A stretch of 22,664 nucleotides of DNA from JALZOC01 sp038320555 (GTDB lineage: Bacteria; Acidobacteriota; Vicinamibacteria; Vicinamibacterales; 2-12-FULL-66-21): contig JBBQEJ010000082.1 of assembly GCA_038320555.1 (NCBI GenBank), positions 1 to 22,664 of the forward strand. The letters are read 5' to 3'. Of the stretch, positions 16,368-22,664 are shown in pieces. The notes beneath the pieces are model-generated. The model did no database searches and was not told the origin of the DNA. It worked only from the letters and a program-made list of their open reading frames with translations. How positions within the stretch are numbered: the stretch's first letter is position 1; the number at the start of each line of letters is the position of its first letter. The translations under genes were made by a program, and so were the position numbers.

Positions 16368-16373
16368 GGGATA

Positions 16374-16530
16374 GCGGCTAGCGACTGGCGGCTGGCGGCT
16401 CGCGACTGGCGGCTCGCGACTCGCGGTTCGATCTCTCTTTGTGGCTTCCGCCTTCAGGCGGAAGAAAGCGGCGAGCGGCTGGGAGCTGGCGGCTGGAAGC
16501 TGGAAACTGGAAACTGGAAACTTGAAACCT
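16374..16530. repeat. Heptamer / hairpin / heptamer element between rhaT and rhaP
   Basis: Six nt after the rhaT stop, eight degenerate heptamers (gcggcta, gcgactg, gcggctg, gcggctc and variants) fill 16374-16429. Next comes a hairpin with a perfect 8-bp stem and TTCA loop (16445-16464). Nine more heptamers fill 16468-16530, drifting from gcggctg to gaagctg, gaaactg and gaaacct. The 7-bp phase is strict inside each block. The element ends 8 nt before the rhaP start and replaces a normal Shine-Dalgarno region. There is no T-run after the hairpin. Confidence 0.85.
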
Positions 16531-16538
16531 CAGAGAGC

Positions 16539-17495
16539 ATGACTCACCGAAGAGAAGTCAGCATCGCGGGTGTGATTGCCGCGCTCGGTCTCGTGCTGGC
16601 GGCGATCGCGCCCGGCTACTTCGCGCGCGAAAACCTGAGCGACTTGTTCCTCGGCAACATGCCGGTGCTGATCGTGGCAATCGGGACCACGCTCGTGATC
16701 CTGACGGGGAACATCGACATCTCGGTCGGCTCGGTGTTTGCGATCTGCGGCGTGATGGCCGGCGTGGCCGCCAAGGCTTCAGGCTCCGTGGCGGTGGCCG
16801 CCGTTGCGGCCTGTGTGACCGGCGCGCTCCTCGGGGGCGTCAACGGCGCCCTGGTTGCCTATGTTCGCATACCGTCCATCGTCGTCACGCTGGCGACGAT
16901 GGTGGCGTGGCGAGACGGCTTGCGGTGGTGGACCGAAGGGGCGTGGGTGCAGGATCTTCCCCCCGGGTTTCAGTGGTTCGGTCTCCCGCAGGCGGCGTAT
17001 CCCTTTGTGGCGTGCGCGTCTGTCGTGCTCCTGCAGGCCGCGACCTCGTGGGTCATGCGGAACCTCGCGGCAGGCCGCGCCGTGTATGCGACAGGGTCGA
17101 ACGAAGAGGCGGGCCGGCTGGCCGGCTTGAGTACCGCGCGCGTGAAATGCGCGGTATTCGTCGCGGCGGGCGCGTTGACCGGACTCGCGGCGCTCCTGAA
17201 CTCGGTGCGCTTCAACCAGATTCCCAGCAACGCCGGGCTGGGGCTCGAGATGAAAGTCATCGCCGCCGCGGTGGTGGGCGGGGCGGCGATCCGGGGTGGA
17301 GAGGGAAGCCTCACCGGCACGCTCCTCGGGGTCGTGCTGCTCGGGGCGATCGGCCCCGCGCTGACGTTCCTCGGCGTGAGCGTGTACTGGGAGCGCGCGT
17401 TGCAGGGGGCCATTATCCTTGCGGCCGTCGCGATCGACGCCGTGCGCGAGCGCCGTGCGGTTCATGCCGCGGTTGCGGCTGCGGGCCCCGCCTGA
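16539..17495 (+). CDS. rhaP: Sugar ABC transporter permease (rhamnose type)
   Basis: The product has 318 residues and is a BPD_transp_2/RbsC-type inner-membrane permease, with about 8-10 hydrophobic segments. The first is VSIAGVIAALGLVLAAIAPGY. The family hallmark VILTGNIDISVGSVFAICGV lies near residues 52-72. Later motifs include IPSIVVTLATMVAWRDGLRW and VVGGAAIRGGEGSLTGTLLG. It forms half of the membrane channel together with the next gene. The ATG start is preceded only by a weak gagag. The stop overlaps the next start (TGATG, 1-nt overlap), indicating translational coupling. The rhamnose specificity is inferred from neighbours. Confidence 0.9.
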   Translation: MTHRREVSIAGVIAALGLVLAAIAPGYFARENLSDLFLGNMPVLIVAIGTTLVILTGNIDISVGSVFAICGVMAGVAAKASGSVAVAAVAACVTGALLGGVNGALVAYVRIPSIVVTLATMVAWRDGLRWWTEGAWVQDLPPGFQWFGLPQAAYPFVACASVVLLQAATSWVMRNLAAGRAVYATGSNEEAGRLAGLSTARVKCAVFVAAGALTGLAALLNSVRFNQIPSNAGLGLEMKVIAAAVVGGAAIRGGEGSLTGTLLGVVLLGAIGPALTFLGVSVYWERALQGAIILAAVAIDAVRERRAVHAAVAAAGPA

Positions 17496-19534
17496 TGACC
17501 GCACGCCGGACACGCGCGCTGTCGAACGGCGAATGGATCCTCTTGCTGGCGCTCGGCGCCGAGGTCGCGCTCTTTGCAGCGATCGCCCAGAATTTCTTCA
17601 CGCTGGGCAACCTGTTCGAGATCGTCCGGCTGAGCGTCGAGCTCGGGCTGCTGGCCATCGCGTTGACTCCGGTCATTGTCAGCGGCGGCATCGATTTGTC
17701 GGTTGGTTCGATGATGGGGCTCGCCGCGGTCCTCTTTGGCGCCGCATACCACGACTGGCACTTGCCGCTGCCGGCCGCGGCAGCGATCGCGCTTCTGGCC
17801 GGCTGCGCCGGCGGCGCGCTCAACGCGGTGCTGGTCGCGCGCTTCAACATCCCGCCGCTCATCGTCACGCTCGGGACGTTCTCGTTGTTTCGCGGGATTG
17901 CGGAGGGGCTCACGCGCGGCGCGGTCAACTACACCGATTTTCCCTCGCGGTTTCTCTCGCTTGGTCAGGGATACTTATGGGGCGTCATCCCGATTCAACT
18001 ACTGTTGTTTCTGGCCATCCTGACGGTCTACGCGATCGTGCTTCATCGATCGGTTGTCGGGCGCGCGTGGTACGTCATTGGCTTCACCCCTGATGGCGCA
18101 CGCTACGCTGGAATCCCGGTCGCCCGCCGCCTCGGCGCCCTGTATCTGGTGTCCGGGCTGGTGTCGAGCGTGGCGGCCATCGTGTACGTCGCGCATCTCG
18201 GGCAAGCCAAGTCAGATGCGGGATCGGGATACGAGCTCGACGCGATCACCGCAGTCGTTCTCGGCGGCACGTCAGTCTTTGGCGGACGCGGGACGCTGTG
18301 GGGCACGGTGCTGGGCCTATCGGCGCTATCGGTCCTGCGAAACGGTCTGCACCTTGCGGCGTTGCCCTCGGAGCTGACAGGCGTCCTGACGGGTACGCTG
18401 CTCATCGTGACGATCGCGTTCGATCGTCTCCGTGGGGACTCGACGGCCGTGTCGGCTGCGGTTCTGCAGGAGGAGGAGATTCCAGTGAAGAACAGCCAGG
18501 TTGCCGTGCTCTGCGGCGCGATCGTCGCGGGCTCGTTGCTCGTCGCCGCCACCAACGTGTGGCTGGTCCGATCGCTCGGTCCGGCCGCACGACCGGCGTC
18601 GAACGCGTCCGCGGCAACGCCGGCGGCGCGGCGCCCGGTCATTGCCATGATGCCGAAAGCCAAAGGCGATCCGTACTTCGTCAGCTGCCGCGCGGGCGCC
18701 GAGGAAGCCGCGCGGGAGCTTGGCGTCGACGTGATCTGGGACGGCCCGACGAGCCTCGACGCCGCCCGGCAGAACGAGCTGGTCGAGAACTGGATCACGC
18801 GCAAGGTCGACGTGATTGCCGTCGCGGTCGAGAATCGCGGGGGCATCTCGAGCGTGCTGCGAAAGGCGCGCTCGCGCGGCATCCACGTGCTCACGTGGGA
18901 CGCCGACGCCGAGCCGGACGCCCGCGATTTCTTCGTGAACCAGGCGACCGCGGAAGGCATCGCGAACACGCTGACCGACGAAGCCTCGCGGCTTCTGGGC
19001 GGCCATGGAGAATTCGCGATCATCACCGGCGCGCTGAGCGCGGCAAATCAGAACGAATGGATCGCGTTCATCAAGAAGCGCCAGGCGGACAAATACCCGG
19101 GACTCAAGCTGGCGACGATCCGCCCGAGCGACGACGATCGCGACAAGGCATTTGCCGAAACGCAAACCGTCATGCGCGTGTTCCCGTCCGTGCAGCTCGT
19201 GATGGCCATTTCGGCTCCCGCCGTCCCCGGTTCGGCGGAAGCCGTCCGCCAGGCCAACCGCCATGATGTGAACGTGATCGGCCTGTCGCTTCCAAACATG
19301 AACAAGCCCTATGTCCACGACGGCTGGGTGCAGACCGTCGTGTTGTGGAATACCCGAGACCTGGGCTACCTCACGGTGCTTGCCGGCTCGTTGCTCGCCC
19401 AAAACCACATCTCTCCGTCCACGACATCCTTCGACGCCGGACGCCTGGGCCGGATTCAGGTGCGGGGATCGGAGATCATTCTCGGCGCGCCGGTGATGTT
19501 CACGAAGTCGAATATAGATCGATTCGACTTCTGA
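17495..19534 (+). CDS. rhaQ-rhaS: In-frame fusion of second permease (RhaQ) and rhamnose-binding protein (RhaS)
   Basis: One uninterrupted 679-codon frame begins at ATG 17495 (1-nt overlap with rhaP). Residues about 15-320 are an RbsC-type permease (SGGIDLSVGSMMGL, FNIPPLIVTLGTFSLFRGI, VLGGTSVFGGRGTLWGTVLG). Residues about 335-355 form one more hydrophobic helix (VAVLCGAIVAGSLLVAATNV), then an Ala/Pro-rich linker, then a RhaS/LsrB-type solute-binding domain (about 378-679) with PKAKGDPYFVSCRAGAEEA, HVLTWDADAEPDARDFFVNQ and the ending FTKSNIDRFDF. Normally permease and binding protein are separate genes. No stop separates them. However, an ideal ribosome site and GTG at 18485 (codon 331) could also give a separate 349-residue binding protein with its own signal-anchor. 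Autoinducer-2 binding is an alternative ligand, but rhaA, rhaB and rhaEW argue for rhamnose. Confidence 0.88.
   Translation: MTARRTRALSNGEWILLLALGAEVALFAAIAQNFFTLGNLFEIVRLSVELGLLAIALTPVIVSGGIDLSVGSMMGLAAVLFGAAYHDWHLPLPAAAAIALLAGCAGGALNAVLVARFNIPPLIVTLGTFSLFRGIAEGLTRGAVNYTDFPSRFLSLGQGYLWGVIPIQLLLFLAILTVYAIVLHRSVVGRAWYVIGFTPDGARYAGIPVARRLGALYLVSGLVSSVAAIVYVAHLGQAKSDAGSGYELDAITAVVLGGTSVFGGRGTLWGTVLGLSALSVLRNGLHLAALPSELTGVLTGTLLIVTIAFDRLRGDSTAVSAAVLQEEEIPVKNSQVAVLCGAIVAGSLLVAATNVWLVRSLGPAARPASNASAATPAARRPVIAMMPKAKGDPYFVSCRAGAEEAARELGVDVIWDGPTSLDAARQNELVENWITRKVDVIAVAVENRGGISSVLRKARSRGIHVLTWDADAEPDARDFFVNQATAEGIANTLTDEASRLLGGHGEFAIITGALSAANQNEWIAFIKKRQADKYPGLKLATIRPSDDDRDKAFAETQTVMRVFPSVQLVMAISAPAVPGSAEAVRQANRHDVNVIGLSLPNMNKPYVHDGWVQTVVLWNTRDLGYLTVLAGSLLAQNHISPSTTSFDAGRLGRIQVRGSEIILGAPVMFTKSNIDRFDF
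18468..18487 (+). promoter_or_regulatory. Internal ribosome binding site and GTG start inside rhaQ-rhaS
   Basis: aggaggaggag at 18468-18478, 6 nt, then GTG at 18485-18487 in the same frame as the permease. The codons after it read KNSQVAVLCGAIVAG, a plausible signal or anchor start. This is one of the strongest Shine-Dalgarno matches in the window, so independent initiation of the binding protein is credible. Confidence 0.65.
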
Positions 19535-19537
19535 CTG

Positions 19538-19677
19538 GAGATAACGAAGTTCGGAGAAACGGAGGGAATTCACCGCAGAGGTAACAGAGTTAACGGAGAT
19601 AACATTTGTTTTTCTCTGTTTACTCCGTTGACTCTGTGGGGAATCTTCTCTGCTGTCTCCGTCTACTCAGTTACCTC
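19538..19677. repeat. Large imperfect foldback repeat, copy 2
   Basis: A purine-rich left arm (about 19538-19605) is imperfectly complementary to a pyrimidine-rich right arm (about 19609-19677). For example, gttaacggagataaca pairs with tgtttactccgttgac. The outer ends pair as GAGATAAC with GTTACCTC. It fills nearly the whole gap between the rhaQ-rhaS stop and rhaA and ends 20 nt before the rhaA start. Its left tip matches copy 1 (176-190) at 14 of 15 positions. There is no gene inside. Confidence 0.75.
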
Positions 19678-19697
19678 GACACGCCTGAAAGGCTGAC

Positions 19698-20960
19698 ATG
19701 AACGATACGCGAATCCAGGCGGCGTACGACCTGGCGAAACAGCAGTACGCGGACCTTGGTGTTGACGTTGATAGAGCGCTGAAGACGCTTGCCACGGTGC
19801 CCATCTCAATTCACTGCTGGCAGGGCGACGACGTGGGCGGCTTCGAGTCGGTGGGCGGAGAAATTGGCGGCGGCCTTGCGGCGACCGGGAATTACCCGGG
19901 AAAGGCCCGTTCGGCTGACGAGCTTCGTCAAGATGCGACCAAGGCGCTGTCGCTGATTCCCGGGATACACCGCTTCAATCTGCACGCGTCATACGGAGAC
20001 TTCGAGGGGCGCCGGGTCGAGCGCGACGAAATTCGTCCCGAGCATTTTGACCGATGGATCGATTGGGCGAAGTCGCTCGGCATCGGGCTCGATTTCAATC
20101 CAACCTTCTTTGCGCATCCGCGCGCCACGAGCTTCACGCTGGCGCATCCCGACAGGGACACGCGCGAATTCTGGATCCGCCACGGACGCGCGTGCCGGAC
20201 GATCGGCGCCGCCATGGGCAAGGCGCTCGGGACGCCGTCGGTGACGAACCTGTGGATTCCCGACGGCATGAAGGACTCGCCGGTCGATCGGGTCGGCCCT
20301 CGCGAGCGCCTCATCGAATCGCTCGACACGATCTTCAGCGACGCGATCGACCGCGCGCACAACCTCGACTCGGTTGAAGGCAAGCTCTTCGGCATCGGGT
20401 ACGAAAGCTACACCGTCGGTTCGCACGAGTTCTATTTCGGCTACGCGCTCACGCGCAACGTGCTCTTCACGCTCGACACGGGGCACTATCACCCGACCGA
20501 AACCATCACGGACAAGCTGAGTGCCGTCCTCATGTACTTGCCGGAAATCCTCCTGCATGTCAGCCGCGGCGTTCGCTGGGACAGCGATCACGTCGTCGTT
20601 CTCAACGACGACCTGGAAGCCATCGGCCAGGAGCTCGTGCGCGGCGGCTTTCTGGGCCGCACGCACATCGGCCTCGACTATTTCGACGCGAGCATCAACC
20701 GCGTGGCGGCCTGGGTGATCGGCACCAGGAACATGTTGAAGTCACTCTTGAAGGCGCTGCTCGAACCTTCGGCGGTGCTTCGGCAGCAGGAAACGGCCTG
20801 CGACTTTACCGGCCGTCTGGCGATGCAGGAGGAGTTTAAGGCGTTGCCGTGGGGCGCGGTCTGGGATTATTACTGCGCGAGTGCCGGCCTGCCGGCGCGC
20901 AGCTCATGGCTGGCCGAGATCAAGCCGTACGAGAACGATGTGCTGTCGGCGCGGAGCTAG
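19698..20960 (+). CDS. rhaA: L-rhamnose isomerase (E. coli RhaA type)
   Basis: The product has 420 residues (E. coli RhaA has 419) and is collinear with it. It converts L-rhamnose to L-rhamnulose in the cytoplasm. Conserved stretches include ISIHCWQGDDVGGFE (36-50), ATGNYPGKAR (62-71), NLWIPDGMKD (184-193) and GLDYFDASINRVAAWVIGTR. By alignment to the E. coli enzyme, both metal sites are complete: Glu227, Asp260, His287 and Asp327 for one, and His263, Asp295 and Asp297 for the other. The ATG is supported by aaagg 5 nt upstream. It follows the transporter genes across the foldback repeat and is 2 nt from the next start, so it likely belongs to the transport operon. No rhamnose mutarotase gene was seen. 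Confidence 0.95.
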   Translation: MNDTRIQAAYDLAKQQYADLGVDVDRALKTLATVPISIHCWQGDDVGGFESVGGEIGGGLAATGNYPGKARSADELRQDATKALSLIPGIHRFNLHASYGDFEGRRVERDEIRPEHFDRWIDWAKSLGIGLDFNPTFFAHPRATSFTLAHPDRDTREFWIRHGRACRTIGAAMGKALGTPSVTNLWIPDGMKDSPVDRVGPRERLIESLDTIFSDAIDRAHNLDSVEGKLFGIGYESYTVGSHEFYFGYALTRNVLFTLDTGHYHPTETITDKLSAVLMYLPEILLHVSRGVRWDSDHVVVLNDDLEAIGQELVRGGFLGRTHIGLDYFDASINRVAAWVIGTRNMLKSLLKALLEPSAVLRQQETACDFTGRLAMQEEFKALPWGAVWDYYCASAGLPARSSWLAEIKPYENDVLSARS

Positions 20961-20962
20961 TC

Positions 20963-21634
20963 GTGCGAAGTCACGTGATGCGGTGGGTCGTCCTCATCGG
21001 GCTGCTGTTTGCTCTCATCATCATTCCATTCCTGATATTCGAGAAGCAGTTCTGGCAGCTTGGCACCTGGCTGGCGGAAGGACACGGATCGGGATGGGCA
21101 TCGGCCTCCACGATTGCCGCGCTGCTCGCGCTCGACGTGTTTCTGCCGGTCCCGTCGAGCATCGTGTCGACCGGCGCCGGTGTGCTGCTGGGCTTCTGGC
21201 GGGGCACGGCCGTGATCTGGATTGGAATGACGGTGGGTTGCGTGATCGGCTATGCGTTCGGCACCCGCGCGGCGGTCGCGGCGCGAAAGCTCGTCGGCGC
21301 TGATGGGCTCGCGCGCGCCGGCAGAGTGATGGATCGGTACGGACCGTGGGCGCTTGTCGTCTGTCGTCCGATTCCCGTGTTGGCTGAATCGAGCGTCGTG
21401 TTCGCAGGGCTCGTGCGGACGCCGATCGGGCCGTTCATCTGGCTCACGACCCTCTCGAACCTCGGCATTGCGCTCGCATACGCCGCCGTCGGCGCCTACT
21501 CGATGCACGTGCAGTCGTTTCTGCTGACCTTCCTCGGTGCGCTGGCGCTGCCGGGAGTGGCCATGCTTGCCGGGAAACTGTGGCTCGTGCGGGCACAGGG
21601 CTCACGATTCAAGGCTCAGGGCCCTGAGCCTTGA
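20963..21634 (+). CDS. VTT/DedA-like integral membrane protein
   Basis: The product has 223 residues from GTG 20963, which has ggag 7 nt upstream lying across the rhaA end; ATG 20978 is the alternative. A first helix (VVLIGLLFALIIIPFLIF) is followed by a VTT/SNARE-associated core. That core contains the re-entrant-type motif LDVFLPVPSSIVSTGAGVLL, GYAFGTRAA, and the paired motif MDRYGPWALVVCRPIPVLAE with SSVVFAGL. Further helices follow to about residue 205. DedA-family proteins act in lipid or undecaprenyl-phosphate transport; the role of this member is unknown. The last residues (RAQGSRFKAQGPEP) are encoded by an intergenic-type repeat, and the stop lies in the palindrome at 21609-21634. Coupling to rhaA by a 2-nt gap suggests co-transcription, not necessarily a rhamnose role. 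Confidence 0.78.
   Translation: MRSHVMRWVVLIGLLFALIIIPFLIFEKQFWQLGTWLAEGHGSGWASASTIAALLALDVFLPVPSSIVSTGAGVLLGFWRGTAVIWIGMTVGCVIGYAFGTRAAVAARKLVGADGLARAGRVMDRYGPWALVVCRPIPVLAESSVVFAGLVRTPIGPFIWLTTLSNLGIALAYAAVGAYSMHVQSFLLTFLGALALPGVAMLAGKLWLVRAQGSRFKAQGPEP
21609..21634 (+). terminator. 26-bp perfect palindrome overlapping the VTT gene stop
   Basis: The 26 bases are exactly self-complementary; the last three are the TGA stop of the VTT gene. In RNA it would give a long stem with a very small loop. No T-run follows (gccccatgc), so it is at best a Rho-independent-like or processing hairpin. The preceding ggctcac and ggctcag words suggest a relation to the heptamer-type repeats. Confidence 0.5.
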
Positions 21635-21671
21635 GCCCCATGCTAGTATCCGCAACAATCGAATACCGACT

Positions 21672-21691
21672 CGCGCGAGCCCGCTCGCGCG
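21672..21691. other. GC-rich hairpin upstream of the TIM-barrel gene
   Basis: CGCGCGAGC (21672-21680) is complementary to GCTCGCGCG (21683-21691) with 2 nt between. It lies 25 nt before the next start codon, upstream of its aaggag site, in the 82-bp gap after the VTT gene. It may shape the leader RNA. Confidence 0.4.
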
Positions 21692-21716
21692 TTGTCAGCA
21701 CGAAGGAGCGCCAGTG

Positions 21717-22664
21717 ATGGGCCAGAGCGATCGGGATCCACTTCTCTTTACACGGCGGGATTTCGGCATGCTGGCCCTGGCGGGACTCCCGCTGTCGCTT
21801 GGCTTCGCCAGAATCAATTCGAAGTTCAAGGGCGTCCAGATTGGCGCGATCACCTACAGCTTTCGCTCGATGCCCAATCCCGACGACATCATCAAGGCCT
21901 ACGTCACGATCGGCCTTGGCGAGATGGAGCTGATGTCGGGAGACGCCGAGAAGCTGGCGGGCGCGCCGATTCCGATGACTGGAGGACGCGGTGGACGCGG
22001 CCCCGGCGGACCTCCCGCAGGTCCTGGTGGGCCACCTCCCGCAGGTCCCGGTGGACCACCCGCTGCGGGTGCGCCTCCCGCCGAACCTGGACGCGTGGGG
22101 GGCGGGCGCCGCGCGATGACCCCCGAAGAACAAGCCGCCGCTGACGCGCGTGCTGCGGAGCTCCGAAAGTGGCGCATGTCGGCCACGGCCGCGACGTTCA
22201 AGCCGGTGAAGGAGAAGATCGAGGATGCCGGCATCCAGTTGCGGATCCTCTGCTACAACATGAACGTCAACAACACGAAAGACGACGAGATTGAATACGC
22301 GTTCATGATGGCGAAGGCGCTCGGCGTGAACGCCATCTCGACGTCCACGCAGGTCAGCATGGCGAAGCGCACGGCGCCGTTTGCCGACAAGCACAAGATT
22401 CCGCTCGCGTTCCACGGGCACGACAACACCAAGGATCCAGACGAGGTCTCGTCACCGGAAACGTTCGCCGCCATCACCGCCTTGTCGAAGTACCACGCGA
22501 TCAACCTCGACATCGGTCACTTCACTGCGGCCAACTTCGATCCGGTGCCGTTCATTCAACAACACCACGATCGCATCACGCACCTGCATCTGAAGGATCG
22601 CCAGAAGGATCACGGGGCAAACGTGCCGTGGGGCCAGGGGGACACGCCCATCAAGCAGGTGCTG
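21717..22664 (+). CDS. Tat-exported sugar phosphate isomerase/epimerase-like TIM barrel (partial, cut at window end)
   Basis: The frame is open from ATG 21717 through the last base (316 codons), with aaggag 8 nt upstream. The N-terminus has a twin-arginine signal (FTRRDFGMLALAGLPLSL, residues 11-28), so export in folded form is expected. The rest matches xylose-isomerase-like/AP-endonuclease-2-type barrels: GVQIGAITYSFRSMP, AYVTIGLGEMELMSGD, IPLAFHGHDN, INLDIGHFTAANFDP, ITHLHLKDRQKDHG, with probable metal-binding His, Asp and Glu residues. Between about residues 88 and 133 a Gly/Pro/Arg-rich, low-complexity segment interrupts the barrel after an early strand. Reaction and substrate are unknown. 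It probably has its own transcript unit, given the palindrome and hairpin upstream. Confidence 0.82.
   Translation, partial: MGQSDRDPLLFTRRDFGMLALAGLPLSLGFARINSKFKGVQIGAITYSFRSMPNPDDIIKAYVTIGLGEMELMSGDAEKLAGAPIPMTGGRGGRGPGGPPAGPGGPPPAGPGGPPAAGAPPAEPGRVGGGRRAMTPEEQAAADARAAELRKWRMSATAATFKPVKEKIEDAGIQLRILCYNMNVNNTKDDEIEYAFMMAKALGVNAISTSTQVSMAKRTAPFADKHKIPLAFHGHDNTKDPDEVSSPETFAAITALSKYHAINLDIGHFTAANFDPVPFIQQHHDRITHLHLKDRQKDHGANVPWGQGDTPIKQVL

Noticed and set aside
16907..17494. Upstream in-frame extension of the rhaQ-rhaS frame
   Set aside because: It overlaps rhaP in another frame and is Arg/Gly-rich; the true start is the ATG overlapping the rhaP stop at 17495.
17495..19534. Interpretation of the transporter as an autoinducer-2 (Lsr) importer
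   Set aside because: The binding domain resembles LsrB, but RhaS proteins belong to the same group; rhaA, rhaB and rhaEW are present and no lsrK/F/G-like gene is seen.

Overview
The window is GC-rich bacterial chromosome with long dense genes. The Oar-like TonB-dependent receptors with an N-terminal carboxypeptidase-regulatory-like domain, the ThuA and propeller/cupredoxin proteins, and the many short intergenic repeats suggest an Acidobacteriota member, perhaps Vicinamibacteria-like. That placement is inferred from gene content, not from a marker gene.

Left part (1-4836): the window opens in the broken end of a TonB-dependent receptor gene that stops where a large foldback repeat begins (about 176-452). 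Two exported proteins follow on the + strand: a ThuA-like protein and a 1095-residue mosaic of SGNH-like, beta-propeller, HEAT-like and azurin-like copper domains.

Centre and right (4976-20960): this is an L-rhamnose uptake and catabolism locus. A full TonB-dependent receptor (- strand) is divergent from rhaB (rhamnulokinase). rhaEW (rhamnulose-1-phosphate aldolase fused to a lactaldehyde-oxidising SDR) follows rhaB. Convergent to these are a small haem c/helix-hairpin-helix protein and an unusual regulator with an IclR-type winged helix joined to a periplasmic-binding-protein-type sensor. Divergent from the regulator are rhaT (double ABC ATPase), rhaP (permease), an in-frame permease/solute-binding reading frame (rhaQ-rhaS) and rhaA (rhamnose isomerase). 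The expected flow is outer-membrane import of rhamnose or rhamnosides, ABC uptake, RhaA, RhaB, then RhaEW to DHAP and L-lactate. An 18-bp motif, 17/18 identical, occurs in both divergent control regions and is the best candidate operator.

Right end (20963-22664): a VTT/DedA-like membrane protein starts 2 nt after rhaA and ends inside a 26-bp perfect palindrome. After it comes a Tat-exported sugar isomerase/epimerase-like TIM barrel, cut by the window edge.

The most unusual points are the regulator architecture, the rhaQ-rhaS fusion with a strong internal start, the shared operator candidate, and two families of structured intergenic repeats: heptamer/hairpin/heptamer blocks directly after stop codons, and purine-rich foldbacks directly before start codons.
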